In this document: one piece after another, positions 33,301 through 46,900 of the stretch
How the letters are laid out: each line of letters opens with the position of its first letter
How positions within the stretch are numbered: the first letter of the stretch is position 1
Source of the DNA: Corylus avellana
Taxonomy: Eukaryota > Streptophyta > Magnoliopsida > Fagales > Betulaceae
Direction of reading: 5' to 3'
Assembly (NCBI RefSeq): GCF_901000735.1
Contig: NC_081541.1
Coordinates: forward strand, 20,559,841 to 20,623,840
Length of the DNA: 64,000 nt
Program-made: the position numbers and the translations under genes
The notes under the pieces: model-generated
Databases searched by the model: none
What the model saw: only the letters and a program-made list of their open reading frames with translations
Told to the model about the DNA's origin: nothing

Positions 33301-35934
33301 TGATAAGTGCCGAATGTTGCATATTCAAGTTCCTTAATTTACATATATTAATTCCTTAGCATTGTTATTTGTTTGATTTTGTTTTGTTTTTGTGTTTCAG
33401 GTCTTATTTGACAAACTATTGAAAATTGGGCTTAAAGGGCAAAAAGCTGAGCATTCTGGATCTAGGATTGAGCGCAGCTACTCCTGAGCTCGAGCGCACC
33501 TGCGCTCGAGCGTCTATGGCCAAGGATCGAGCGCATGCCTGCGCTCGTGCGCATAACAGCCAGGCTCGAGTAAATTGTGTTCGAGCGCACAAAACTTCGG
33601 ATCTAGCGCACTCGGGCGTGGATTTGGTTTTCAGTCTCCCAATTGGACAAGGAGACTGACCTCCAATTTTTTAGGGATTTCTAGGGTTTTTAGGGTTTTC
33701 CTAATCCCTATAAATAGGGCTCTAAACATTGTAAACAAGCACACCGCTTTCTAGAGCTAGAAATCAAAAAATTGTCTTTGGAGCTTAGAAGATCATGAGC
33801 GGCTAAACCCCTTCGTGGGGTGTTGATGTAACCCTATCCAAGCACAATGGTTTGATTGTATTTAATTTCTAGATTTTCAACTTATGCATGTTGATTGTAT
33901 AACTATGAGAATTGTTACCTTTTGATTCTATTCTTAATTATTAAATATTGTTCTTAAATTCTAATATCAATATTTGTGAAATTCTTCTTTTGTCTTAGAA
34001 AGTATTTTACTTTTATTGATCTTAAATCATTCTTGTTTTCTGTGATTATGAGGATGCTGGTTATACAATAGGTTTAATTGACATATGATCAATAGGATTT
34101 GATAGGCCATGCCTAGGGAAGACAGATTGTACTACACCCTAGTTTAATGTAATTTAGGTAGACAATCCGTGCCGATCGAAGATGGGTTACACTTATTCGT
34201 TGATTATATGTATCCTGTTAAAGAATTTGATAATTTATACCTAGGGAAGACGGGTAGTACCGCATCTTAGTGGTTAGGTGGACGATCCGTGCCAACCGAT
34301 CATAGATTATGCTTATTCTTTAATAAGGTAGTTTCTTGTTGATGTGGTATTTTTGTGACCAAAAATATCAATTATAAAAATAATCACTCGCAATAGGACG
34401 AATCTTTGTAGGATACGGCTATAGAGAGGGTGTCGAACCTCAAGGACTGCAAGGGTTTTATTATCAAAATTTGAAAGATCAAAATTAACTTAATTAAAAA
34501 GAGAATGATTTGTTTGTATGAATTTAAAGTGCATAAAATAAACGGAAATAAAAGAAGTAAATATATGAGAGAGAGAGTAGGGTATTGATTTCACCACGAT
34601 CCGCACACCAATGGTTAACCATAATTAATTCTAGCAATTCAGTCTATGCATGTTATAATTTAAACAAGAAAACATATGTAAATAATTTCATACAATCAAT
34701 GGAATAGAATAACCCATCTTCGGTTGGCACGGATTGTCTACCTAAATTATACTAAACTAGGGCATAGCACGATCCGTCTTTTCTAGGTATGGTCTATCTA
34801 ATCCTATTGATTGCATGTCAATCAAAAACAATTGTATAACCATCATTCTTATAATCACAGAAAATAAAAATGATTTAAGTTTCAATAATAGTAAAATAAT
34901 TTCTAAGACAAGATAAAGATTTTACTAATATTGAATTGGAATTAAAGAACAATTGCATTTAATATGAAGAATAGAAATCAATTATAGCAGTCCTCAGAGT
35001 TATACAATCAATATGCATAAATTGAAAACTAGAAATTAAATACAATCAAATCATTGTGCTTGGAAAGGGTTACATCAATACCCCACAATTGGGTTTAACT
35101 GCTCATGATTTTCTAAGCTCCACAGACAATTTATTGAAATTTAAACTCTAGAAAGCGGTGTCTGTTTACAATGTTTAGAGCCCTATTTATAGGGATTAGG
35201 AAAACCCTAAAAACCCTAGAAATCCTCAGAAAATCGGAGGTCAATATCCTAGTCCAATTGGGAGACTGAAAACCAAATCTACGCTGGAAAAGGATTGCTG
35301 CCGTGCAATACACACCCGAGTGCGCTCGATCCGAAGTCTTGTGCGCTCGAGCGTAGTGCGCTCGAGCCTAGCTGTTATGCGCACAAGCGCAAGCATGCGC
35401 TCGATCCCTGGCCATAGACGCTCGAACGCAGGTGCGCTCGATCCTCGATCCAGAATGCTCAGCTTTTTTTGCCCTTTTAAGCCCAATTTTCAATGGTTTG
35501 TCAAATAAGACCTGAAACACAAAAACAAAACAAAATCAAACAAATAACAATGCTAAGGAATTAACATATGTAAAATTAAGGGGCTTGAATGTGCAACATT
35601 CGGCGCTTATCACTTGTTTATTTATAACATGCATAGAATGAATTTCTTGGATTAATTATGATTAACTATTATTGTGCGGATAGAGGTGAAGTCAATACCC
35701 TACACTCTCTCTTATTTTTAATCTCTTTTACTTTCATGCACTTTAAGTTTTAAAGAAAATCAAATCAATTCTCTTTTTAATTAAGTTAATTTTAATCCTT
35801 CGAATTTTGATAATAAAACTCCTACAGTCTTTGAGGTTCGACACCCTCTCTATAGCCGTATCCTATAAAAATTCGTTATATTGATAGTGGTTATTTTTAT
35901 AATTTATATTTTTGGTCACAAAAATACCACATTA
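33301..35934 (+). mobile_element. LARD1-like solo LTR, plus strand, itself interrupted
   Basis: Begins TGATAAGTGCCG and ends CCACATTA. Flanks gttgc (33296-33300) and gctgc (35935-35939) are a 5-bp TSD with one change. A GC-rich palindrome cluster (33475-33615) precedes a TATA-like CTATAAATAGGG (~33709). A second solo LTR is inserted at 34340-35612. Confidence 0.85.
34340..35612 (-). mobile_element. Solo LTR nested in the solo LTR, minus strand
   Basis: The same family in the opposite orientation, with perfect TSD CTTGT (34335-34339 and 35613-35617). It carries the GC-rich cluster at 35310-35460. Two members of one LTR family are thus nested in inverted orientation and could pair as RNA. Confidence 0.9.
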
Positions 35935-37852
35935 GCTGCTTTATTTTTTGCTTTTTGTTTAGTGATTTTTTTTCTTGGATATAAGACCACAACCATGGAC
36001 CCAACAAAACCTACCCACAGCCCATAAATTTCTTTCCTTAGCCCATAAATTCGTTATGGCTAGATTTGTTACTTTTTCTCTTAAAAAATTCAAAGATCTA
36101 TTAGGTCTATTAGAGTACTTAATTCAAAAAGATACTATAAAAGTATAAAAGTTTTATAAGAAATATGATAATTAATGAGATTCAAAAATAATAAACTTTA
36201 GTTGTGGAGTGTCAAATCATAACAACATTTCTTACTGCACTTAATTACAAATGACTAATGTGAAAAGACTAAAAAATTAATAATTATTTTCGCTCCCATT
36301 CTAGCCTCCTATTCCAGCCTACTCTGTACTTGAATACAAAACGTAAAATTGAATGAGCCAAAAGGGGCCCAGTAAGTAAATCCCCAACCATAAATAATTG
36401 GTTTAATTTTGTTTTGAGAAAAAAAAAAAAGAAGTTTTATTTTTGGAATCGTATCAAGCACATTAAAATATATATGCAAACCAGTCGCTACGATATACAT
36501 ATGAACAATTACATCTCCCGTCTCATATCCACACTGACACATCTAGCAATAAAACATCATAAATCATTATCTCATAATAGGGCAGATGTACATTGTTACC
36601 TCTGTGTACTTGGGTTGCGGGTCATTGCGACCATGACACTGAACTGCGGCCACATGCATGTGTGTCCGCCACTTTTACTTTGGGTGCACTCAGTAGACTG
36701 TTGATGGAATACTACCTTATGGCATAGCCTCCTTCACTGGTTTTGCCTCCATCCGACTATTGATACCGAACTCTGTTCTTCCTTGTTTCTCTTGGGGGCA
36801 AAAATACTCTCCTCCAAACATGTGCCCTCATTTTATAATAACTTTTATCGCATTTCTTGTACTTCTCTTGATAAATCTTAGGGCAACATGTAGGAGGGTT
36901 TATCATTATTCTTATTTCTTATAATCATCATTTTCTCAAAACTTCTTTTAGAAAATGCATCATGCATGCAACATAACTCCATAATATGCAAATAAAATAA
37001 TTATTTACAATTTGATACAAAATGTATAAATAGCATGACATGATAACTTTAAAAGGAGTAGAGAATTTATTTACCTCTAGACTAAAGCTATAAGTAGTAT
37101 GAAGAATCTAGTTGCTCCAATCTGACTAAGACTCACTAGTATCTTTTCTGAACCTAATTTTTCAAGTACGTTCTCTCTCGTGTTCTTTCTTTCTTGCAGC
37201 GCTTTGTCTCGCCATTTCTCTCTCTGTTCTGTGTAAACAGTCTCAGAAAGAAGAAAGACCGAGTAGAAAGCGAAAGAAGCAAGAATATGTGGAAGAGAAT
37301 GGAGAGAAGTGGTAAGATTTGTGAAGAGGAGGAGATCTATTTATAGAAAAACCAACTCCATCTACCAGTCTCCCTCTACTATTCTATCTACCAATCTCCT
37401 CTAGTATTCCATCTATCAATCTCCTCTAGTATTCCATCTAGTAGTCTTCCTCTACCATCTAGTAGTCTCCCTCTCTTATTCCATCTACTAGTCTCCATAT
37501 AATATTTACATAACACCATAAATATCTCAAGAATTATTATTGTTAAAATATATATGAAATATAAAATACTAAAATATAAAAGAGAGAAAAGAGAGCGGAA
37601 GCGAAGAGAGACGTATGGGCTACATCTTGTATATTCACTATATCAATCAATATTACATAACTCTCTATTTATAGAGAGACAATGAGTAGTGATCAAGAAA
37701 CCCAAATTAAACCCTAAAATACATAAGGAAAGAAATAAACCCTACATTACAAATTAAATAACGGAAATATAAAATATTCTAATAAAGGAAATAATATATT
37801 CTAACAATTATCATTGCATATTATATTTTATAAACATATTTCTTAGGTGCTA
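35935..37852 (-). mobile_element. Gypsy-like LTR, copy 2, minus strand
   Basis: Matches copy 1 (29831-31468) over its length. It is split near its end by a short solo LTR (37541-37806) and finishes 'taggtgctaca' at 37852. Confidence 0.65.
37541..37806 (-). mobile_element. Short copia-like solo LTR
   Basis: 266 bp, with ends TGTTAAAATAT and ATTCTAACA and perfect TSD ATTAT (37536-37540 and 37807-37811). The minus strand has a TATA-like CTATAAATAGAG (~37660). Size and ends suggest a Ty1/copia or TRIM LTR; nothing internal remains. Confidence 0.8.
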
Positions 37853-38954
37853 CATGGGTGGCATGCGAGCCGCCCAGGGTGGCCGGAGAATAAGGGTCAT
37901 TCCCCGACCACCTCTAAGGGTGGCTTGTTGGCCACCCCCTCCCCCAAGGGGAACTGGTAGCCACCCCCTTTTTTTAAGAAATAAAAATATAAAATTTATA
38001 AGTTTTTTTTATAAGTTTTATATATTTATATATATTTTTTAATTTTTTATTTGGGGGTATTTTTGTCTTTTAATAAGATTTAATGTCTAAAAGAAAATAT
38101 TTCATCTAATTTATCGAGGTTGACTGATGGAATGGGGTTTTTCGGAAGTAAATGGTAGTTTGTGTATTGGATAGTAAATGTGGTAGATCATGGAGAAAAA
38201 AATGTGATTACCCCATATTTTTATTTCAAAAGATACATGAAATTTCAAATGTTTTAGAAAACAAGTACATGTACTCCCCTTCAAACTAATATTTCATTGT
38301 GAATGTTTCACTCCAAACTATCAAGTGTGTCAATGTCACCCATAAACTATCAAAACAATGTCAATGTCTCACTCACCCAGTAAAAACAAAATACCCTTTT
38401 AACAAAATTATTATTTTTTTTTATAAAAAAATATATAAAGGAAAAAGAAAAACCAAGGGGGGCAATTTTTTTTTTTTTTTTTTTTTAAAAAAAAAATAGT
38501 TTTTTTTAATAGTTAATGGTGGACCTCATAAATTTAATGGTTGATTTATTGAATTTGTAAGAGAATATGAGAAAAATATGAGCAAATTATTAACACCTAG
38601 CATTTCTCATTAATAATTTGAGGGATATTGACAATGTGATGCTACATGTAATTTTCTCAATTCTTTATTTCTTATAATAAAAAAGATAAATAAATTTATC
38701 ATTCAAAATATGTGTAATTCCAAAATAAAATAAAATAAAATTGTGTAGCTCTATAATTTGTCCATGTTGTGTATTTATTTATTTTTTTTGTCCTAATCAG
38801 AGAGTGAAAGGGAAGTGTTAAGTGGAGTATTGGGCTGTTGGGTAGCGAAATCTAGGCCCAAAAAGGGATGACACATGAGCTATTTAGCCTGTGAATGAGA
38901 GCCTCACACCCGCGCAAACATTTTGAAAACCACTTGTAAGGGAAGTTGTCCAAT
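37853..38954. other. AT-rich intergenic stretch with a GC-rich start
   Basis: 37853-37970 contains GGTGGC and GGCCACCCC words like those at the centres of the foldback elements at 39521 and 57360, so it is probably a foldback remnant. 38690-38790 is also found at ~58385-58500, marking a dispersed repeat. A T homopolymer lies at ~38468-38486. No gene is seen. Confidence 0.5.
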
Positions 38955-39300
38955 AACTTATATTATATACATAGTGAAGATTGTACTTAAGTCATGTGAT
39001 ACACTTAAATTATAACATACTATCACGCTCTGCATCTGACGTCTACAACGACTTATTCTATCTTATAGGTTGCTCTCGTGTGATGTGGTACATAGTTCTA
39101 ATATCAAATAAACAAACTATGGGTAGATTAACTCACCCTTTTGGTATTAGAGTCATGCACCATCTTATGGGTTTGAGTCATGCAGGGGACAACCTATAAA
39201 ATAGAGTGGGCCACTGTGAATATTGACTAAAGAGTTATAATTTTAAGTGTCTCACACAATTTAAGTATAATCTTAACCATATGTATACAAACTCTTAGAC
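38955..39300. mobile_element. MITE with ~70-bp inverted arms
   Basis: 38955-39025 is an imperfect reverse complement of 39228-39300 (shared 'gaagattgtacttaa' against 'ttaagtataatctt'). Small, non-coding and AT-rich. The superfamily is not determined; I see no clear TSD. Confidence 0.6.
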
Positions 39301-39366
39301 ACATACAGGATTCGAGGTGAGTTACGGAATGAGTCATTTTAGAATAAAATTTGCAAACAACATTTT

Positions 39367-40279
39367 TAAAAGGAAAATGCTAAAGACCTAACTTTTTTGC
39401 CCAACTTGGGCACAACTTTATTTATTTATTTTTTAAAAAAATACCAAATAAAAGAAGGACCAAATTGACTGCAATTGCTTCATAAACATCTTTTATTTGT
39501 ATTTTTTTTTTTTTTTTTTAAGGGTTAAATACTTCAGGCCTCCTTGGGTTTCACAACTTTATTTTTTCCCAATTAGGGTTTCATTTTTATCACAGGAGGT
39601 CCCTGTGGTTTTGATAATAAACCAAGTTAGTCCTCCGTCGGTTGACTTAACGAAATTTCACGTGAACCAATCAAATGTTGACATGTGGCATCTACTTAAA
39701 TTTTAAAAAATAAAAAATAAAAAATAAAAAAGAAAAATGTATTTTCTAAAAAAAAAAAAAAAAAAAAAAGATTGGCCACCCCCATCCGGCCACCCTCATG
39801 GAGCCTTAGGGTGGCCGAAACCACCCCCAGTGGGTACTTGAGCCACCCCCATCGAGCCTAGGGGGTGGCAAAGCCACACCCAGTGGGTACTAGAGATGGT
39901 TTCGGCCACCCCCATGGCCAAAAGGGGTGGCTCGGCCACCCCCAATCTTTTTTGTTTTTTTTTGTTTTAGAAAAAATATATATTTTTTTAATTTTCTTTT
40001 TTTAAAAATTAAGTAGGTGCCACGTGTCAATATTTGATTGGTCCACGTGAAATTTCGTTAAGTCAACTAACGGTCAATTGATGAAGAACTAACTTGGTCT
40101 ATTATTAAAACCACAGGGACCTCCTGTAATAAAAATGAAACTCTAGGAGGAAAAAATAAAGTTATGAAACTCTAGGGACTAATTTAGTATTTAACTCTTT
40201 TTTTAAATTAAAAATGAAGGAAAAAGTTGTGCCTAAGTTGGGCAAAAAAGTTGGAGTTGTATCATACCTTTTTTTTAAA
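39367..40279. mobile_element. Nested foldback elements upstream of the remorin gene
   Basis: Outer arms of ~50 bp (39367-39420 and 40227-40279) share 'cttttttgcccaactt.ggc'. Inside lies a second element, 39521-40198, whose ~200-bp arms (39521-39720 and 39990-40198) are close reverse complements, e.g. 'acaggaggtccctgtggtttt' in slightly different form and 'acttaacgaaatttcacgtg'. The centre (39770-39945) is GC-rich with GGCCACCCCC words. The long arms and GC-rich centre resemble MULE-derived foldback MITEs. It ends about 700 bp before the remorin start codon. Confidence 0.75.
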
Positions 40280-40981
40280 TGACAGAAATTTCATTAAACC
40301 TGGTTTGTAAGTGTCATATTTTACAAGTTTTTTTTTTTTTTTTTTTTTTTTAAGAATTATTTATTGTTATTTCACTAATTTATAAATTCAAATATTAATT
40401 TTTGAAAAACTAAAACACTTAGAATGACACTTTTTTACTTATTAGGATAATTTGAAGGAAATTTGTGTCATTTTTAAAAACCCGAATCCCCAAGCATGAG
40501 ACCTCAACGCTGTTTTCTAGGGTTTGCGAGGCCGAGAATGGCAAATATTGATTCACTGAATGGATTGTCAGTTGGAGCAGTGAAGCTTGAGTCTTTGCCG
40601 TGAATGGTGATGGCACTCTAGATTTGTGGCAGAAAGTGGAAGATTTCTTATATTCTCAAGCAACAACGCTCTCTCTCTTCCATTTATCAAAACGAAATTA
40701 AAAAATAAAAAATAAAAAAAAAGTGAAAAAGCAAAAAACTAGGCTTAACTTAAATCCTCATCGCGTAACGCCTTCTGTGGCGGCTCTGAGATTGGATCGC
40801 TGTCTTCTAAGCATCAGATTTAGTTGAAGTTTCTTATATAAAATATGGCTGATTATGCTGGAAATCCGGAAAAAAAGATGTAGAAAAATTTATTATAGGC
40901 AATTCTAATGTGCTTTGCTTGTGAAAGTAGACATGTTAGAGACTCATTTTAAGGAAAAATATTAGGATATGATGCCTAGCA
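40280..40981 (+). promoter_or_regulatory. Likely promoter and 5' leader of the remorin gene
   Basis: Region between the foldback element and the start codon. It contains a long T run (~40330-40352), pyrimidine-rich ctctctctcttcc (~40669) and TATA-like AT-rich stretches. A 21-codon upstream ORF lies at 40538-40603. The transcription start is not determinable by eye, and an additional 5' non-coding exon is possible. Confidence 0.4.
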
Positions 40982-43900
40982 ATGGAGTACCACAGGATCC
41001 AAAAACCTCAGGTCCCTTTCTTTCTCAGTCTCTCTTTCTTCCTTTTTCATCTCCCATTCTCTAAATTCGTATATATATATATAACCAATGCAAATGTGAA
41101 TTTCAGGGTGGGGGATCGTCGCCGGGGAAGTTGAGGACGATGCTTCTCGGAGTGGACAGGAAGCCCAAGGAAGCGGAAGACCTTCACTCTACTTTCACCT
41201 CCAGATCCCATTCTTCTTCTTCTTCTCCACCTCCTCCTCACATTCATGACGCAGGTACTTGCTGTGCTCCGTCTTTCCTTTCATTCTCTGTTTGGGAAGC
41301 TACTTCTGCTCTGCTCTATTTTCTTTTCATTTTCTCTGGCCTTTCGCGGGAGCCAATCGGAGTGATTGCCACTGTTTGGCTTGCCGGATTTTTTATTTTT
41401 TATTTTGCACCTGGGAAATGTTTCCCATCTGGACAATCAGTACCTTTTGGTTCAAGGGTCTTGAGTTTTATTTTATATGTATCTGAACAGGAAACGGTAT
41501 TGTATGTTAAAAAGAAAATGCTGAGTTTCTGAGATTCATTAATTGGCAATGGAAAACATTTTTCAGGTGGTAGCGGCTCTGATAATTGCAAAGATGTAGA
41601 TGTTGTGAGTGTTCTTCCTGAATGCTCCACTTCAACTGCAACCGACTCATTAGGCTCGGAGATGGTTAGTGATCGGAGATTGACGGATAACGCATTTAAC
41701 AAATCAAGGCTTAGCACCCAAGAAGACCCTCCTTTGGATTACGATAATGCGCATGATGGTATGAGCATGTCCTCTTCTGTTTTTGAGTTTCAGAAGGCCG
41801 AGCGGGGTGCACAAAGAGTGCCTCTTAGGCCTTTCTCAAAACCAGCACCATCCAAATGGGATGATGCCCAGAAGTGGATAGCAAGTCCTACTTCAAACCG
41901 GCCAAAGACGGGCTTGGCTCAGGTGCATGGTGAGCAAGGAATTGGATCACGAAAGACAGCTAGTGTTGGTTATGGAAGCTGGCAGCCATCCACCAAGGTT
42001 GTTGTTGAAGTACTGGATCAAAGAGTGGTTCCTTTTGGAGAACCGGATACAAAACGGATTGATACAACTCAAGCTAAGATGGATTCTGCAGGGACAAAGT
42101 GTGTCAGTTGGGAGGATGATCATCCCTATCCAATTGCAGATTCATATGGCCAGTCTGTGCTCATGATTGAGAACTCTGTTGGAGAGTCAGCAAGTAAGAA
42201 TTTATTTATTGTAAAGATTGGTTCATATTCTCCCTTGTCTTTTGTCGCTATGCATGTTATTGAAGTATCGTAGTGGATTTTGTTGATACTTACATTCTTA
42301 GCAGAAAAAAGTCTTACACTTTGTAGAATGCAATTACATTAGACGACTATTTACTCTGTTCTAAGTTCGAGAAAAAGATGTTGTGCTTTTCTTAGGATTA
42401 ATCCATCTTATATTGTAGGACTTGTGATTGTATAACACACTGTGACTTTGACATGCTATTGTAATTATGTGTTTTCTTAAACATTTATAGTCGGTCCTAC
42501 TTTTGCGTAAAAGAAAATTTCTATATGTCCGTGTTTGTCTTTGTTGGGCTCTAGTGTGGGAGGTGTATTTAAGGAATGACAACTCTATCACTTGCTTTGT
42601 GGCATTCCCATCTTTTTTACTCGGACATGTTAGGAATACCATCCAAATACCTACCTTTCTGGTTATTTTATTAGTGAGTTGAGCTGTTAGGGTACCCAAA
42701 ATCATGGCCAAGTGGAGTAAGTTTCTGGCTGAAAACTGTCATACAGACAAGTGCAAGCAGCAAGCAGCTTGGACTTGTACATCCTGTTGGACTTGTACAT
42801 CCAATTATCTGTTTGAGTCTTTTCTCTGGTACCGCTTAGACAACTTTTGTCTGAACTCTTCTAGTTTCTACTATTATTTTTCTGTATAAGAAACTTAGCT
42901 GAAGGAACCAGATAGACAAGATCACCGAAGGCACATAATTGAGCATTTTCATATCTAGGCTGCATGTCTGTAGGGCTCCTATGAGCTCCTGTGAGAGCTT
43001 TCTAGCTCCTAAACATAAATTTTGTCATTGAACCACTAATCAATCTTTAAGTTATACAAAACCTGTGTTCAGATATAAATCATTGGCTTCATTTTGGTGA
43101 AATTTTGAAAAGGTACACAAAATCTTACATCAGTAGTGGGCTTTCCAAAATTCTCTGAATCATCGACTAAGTTTAGCAACAAGTCTCTCACATTTAAGTT
43201 TGGCACAAGGTTATATAAAGTGGCTGTGCTTGTGCTGCTGCGAACGACTAATCTAGCTTACATTTTCATACAAACTTTGGTGGAAATTGATCTTATAAGG
43301 AAAAAACAGATATATAGATACATAGATAAATATGCTGAAAAAGATATATAGATAAAGGAGACGGTCATCCGTTTCATTTACAAGAGTATGAAGAAAACAT
43401 GGAAAGGTTATCCACTCTCATGAGAATGGTAGTTCCTTTAAGAGAAAATTATTATTTGTAATGACAGAACTTTGGATTTAAGCTACGTGGGGTGTTCTGT
43501 CTCCAAAGATAAAACTACTTTCATCCATAATATATGTGGAAATGCACTACAATAATAACTTGGAACTTGCTGGTTAAAAAAGTTTCCTTGTTATTTTGGC
43601 AGTTAATCTAAGCCGGCATGGTTCATCTGTAGCCATCCAGAGTGCAACTACATTTATACAACCCCCCTCAACAGCTTGGTCTGTATCAATGAGAGATATG
43701 GGCACTGAAATGACTCCAATTGCTAGCCAAGAACCTTCCAGGACTGGAACTCCTGTGAGGGCAACAACACCGATTCGCAGCCCAACTTCTTCTAGGCCAT
43801 TTACTCCTGCCAGAGCTGCCCCTGCTTCATCACCATCTAATCCTAACAAGAATGAGTTGTCTGAAAAGGAGCTACAAATGAAAACTAGGAAAGAGATAAT

Positions 43901-46900
43901 GGCCCTTGGGACACAGTTGGGCAAAATGAACATTGCTGCTTGGGCTAGCAAAGGGGGGGAGGATACGGATGCATCCACTTCACTGAAAAGTTTAGCATCG
44001 GAACAACCAGCTAAAAGTATTGTTGAGCCACGTGCAGCAGCTTGGGAGGAGGTAGAGAGAACCAAGTATATGGCCAGGTTAATTCATAAAGCCTTTGATT
44101 TTATTGATTTATTTATTTCTGGGTAAAATTACACTTTGCTCCCTCCCCTCCCAAACTACCACCCTAATTGCATTTACTCCTCCAAACTACAAAACTCACT
44201 GCAACATGGACTCATAAACTACCAAAATGTTTCGAGTTTCTCCTTGTTTCAAATTGAGCCATTATTTTGGATGAAAAATGTTACCTGTGCTTGCCTGTCA
44301 CGTGTGCTTGAGCCGTTTCTCTTGCCAAAATTACCCATAGTTTGAGGAACAAAATCACAGGGTAAGCCAAGTTGAGGGTTGAGCTCCAAATAGAGGGGTG
44401 GGCCACGCAGCCATCCCCTCTCCTTTTGTTGGGGGGGTGGTTGCATGGCCACTCCCTCTGTTTGGAGCTCATCCAAGTCTCAGCTTGGCTCACCCTTTGT
44501 CCAGGGCGGTTTTGTAATTTTGTCCTTCAAACTGGGGTAGTTTGGTCGAATAAACGGCTCATGCACACGTGACTGGCACATGTGATATTTTCCACCCAAA
44601 ATAAAGACCAGATTTGAAACATTTTGGTAGTTTATGGGTCTGAGTTGCAGTTTGGAGGTGTAAGTCTAATTGGGGTGGTAGTTTGGTAGGTAAAGTGTAA
44701 TTTACCATTTATGTTTTCTGTTTACCCCCGCAGAATTTCAATATGGATTACTAATATATATTCTCACCCCTTCACACACTATTTCAAGCATCAACAAGTG
44801 ACTGGTTAAGGAATGCCTGATACTCGTCAACAAAAAAAGAAAAAAAAAGAAAAAAAAAAAGGAGTGTCTGATTTTTACAAATGTAGAACAAGTGTAATAA
44901 ATACATATATCTATATTACAATGATTATTGAGAAATGTCTGTATGGATTCATCTAGTCAAATTGAATTTTCTATGGATCATTTTCAAACTTAGGGGCAGG
45001 AGACCAAGTGAAGTGCTTTCTTGGTTTTCTGTATAATGTAGTTACTTTTGAAGCTTGCATCCTGTACGGAGTAGTATTGCGCTTTATAGTTCAAACAATA
45101 CCTGTTGGATAAACATTACATCATTTAAGTGAGAAAATAAGAGATAAGAGGATTTCTGAATTTCTCCTCCTGTAATGTACTGGGTTGTTGGAGCAGAATA
45201 CTTGTATGGGCATCTAAGCCATACAAAGAAATATATGCATTATTTATGCTTGAGTTTTATTTTTTCTTTTCATTATTTATTTGCAGTATATGGTCTGAAG
45301 TGACTAGTCATGACTTAAATTATTCAGGTTCAAACGTGAAGAGATGAAAATTCAGGCATGGGAGAATCATCAAAAAGCTAAAACAGAAGCTGAGATGAGG
45401 AAAATTGAGGTACTCTATATTTTCTTTTTGTCTGCTCATTTCAATTATATTTGCTGTGTCCTTTAATTGTCTAAAATACAAACCCTAGACAAAATCACCT
45501 TGTAATTTGATTCATGGCTTCCTCAATATGATATTTTATGTTGTAGCTAGAATGATGCAGGATCTTATAGTGCAGTGCCAATGACTAAGGATCTAAGGGA
45601 AAGTAACAGAATTTATGCAGATCAGTAACATGTTGTGTTTGAGGCTGGAATATTAGTGTTTACGGCTAGAATCTAAGTAAAGGGTCTGGTAGCCAACTAA
45701 CAGCAAGTAAAATGGAAAGAAAATAAAGAGAAAGAAGAAAGATCAACCTAACATCATAATTAGGGTTCTTGAGCATTACCCCAAGAGAAAGATGCATCAC
45801 AAATCAAACAAGCAGCTATATTTTCCATATTTGTTTTCATTAACATCTAAGAATATTGATAGATGATTACCGTGGGGACCAAGTTTCTCAAAGACAACTG
45901 AAACCAGAAGTAACGTACATTCAAGAGGGTCCACATACTGATCAAAACAAAGACATAAGAAAATAGACCTCGCATAATCAAGCCAACTATGTGCTGGGAA
46001 CAGTATAAAGGGACCAAAATGTCTCTGACTTGAGAACTATTGAAAAATGAAAATCTGACAGCAGCATTTCAGCTTCTTAAGCAATTTCCTGTTTGCCTTT
46101 GAATCAACCTTAGGGTCTGTTTGTGTTTGCGATTTCAAAAAGTGCGATTTAAAAATAATGATTTGAAAACTTGATTTTTAAAAACACAGTTAAGCGTATG
46201 ACAAAATTGTGGTTTGACCTTTAAAATCATAGTTTAGCCTTTAAAATTGTGCGTTTTCATAAAAACACCTTATCTGCGATTTGAAAAAACCGAAAATCTG
46301 CATTTTCAAATTGTAATTTTTTAAAAACACAATTCCAAACAATTCATTTTCTGCGATTTGGTTTAAAATCACACTTTTTGTATTTGAAATCACAATCCCA
46401 AACGCACCCTTACCTCTTCTGCTGGAGTACTTTTCTCACCTCCATGGCATATTATTTGCATCAAAGAATGATTGACATGCTAGAATGCTAGACTGCAAGC
46501 GAGCGTATTGCTGGAAGGTTGTAGGAGCATCAAAATCATATATCTTAAGTTGTGCACATAGATGTAATGAGTGCATCATATTCTAAGCTTGCAGTTTTAT
46601 TACTTGCAATTACTTATACAAAAAAAAAAAAAAAAAGTTTTATTACTTGCAATTTGCAATATCAATGGCATCCCATTATGCCATGTAACCGGTTGATATT
46701 GACATTGAAACTGTTTCTTGGACAGCCAGAAAAGGAAAGGGCTGTAACAAATAACAAAGTACATATATAGTGGTATAAAAATTCAAATTCATTTTATGCT
46801 AAGGTTCACTTGTATGTTGTATTAGGTATTTCTCTTGTATACTTCATGCGTACTAAAAAAAATGAAAAAGACAATGTTTCATTTTATTATTGTTATTATT

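Noticed and set aside
40419..40616. Minus-strand 65-residue frame upstream of the remorin gene
   Set aside because: No family similarity; it lies in the presumed leader, opposite the upstream ORF.
41131..41532. Extended open frame past exon 2 of the remorin gene
   Set aside because: It reads through a good donor (exon ends 41254) into intron 2; only the first part is coding, and the splice phases support the six-exon model.
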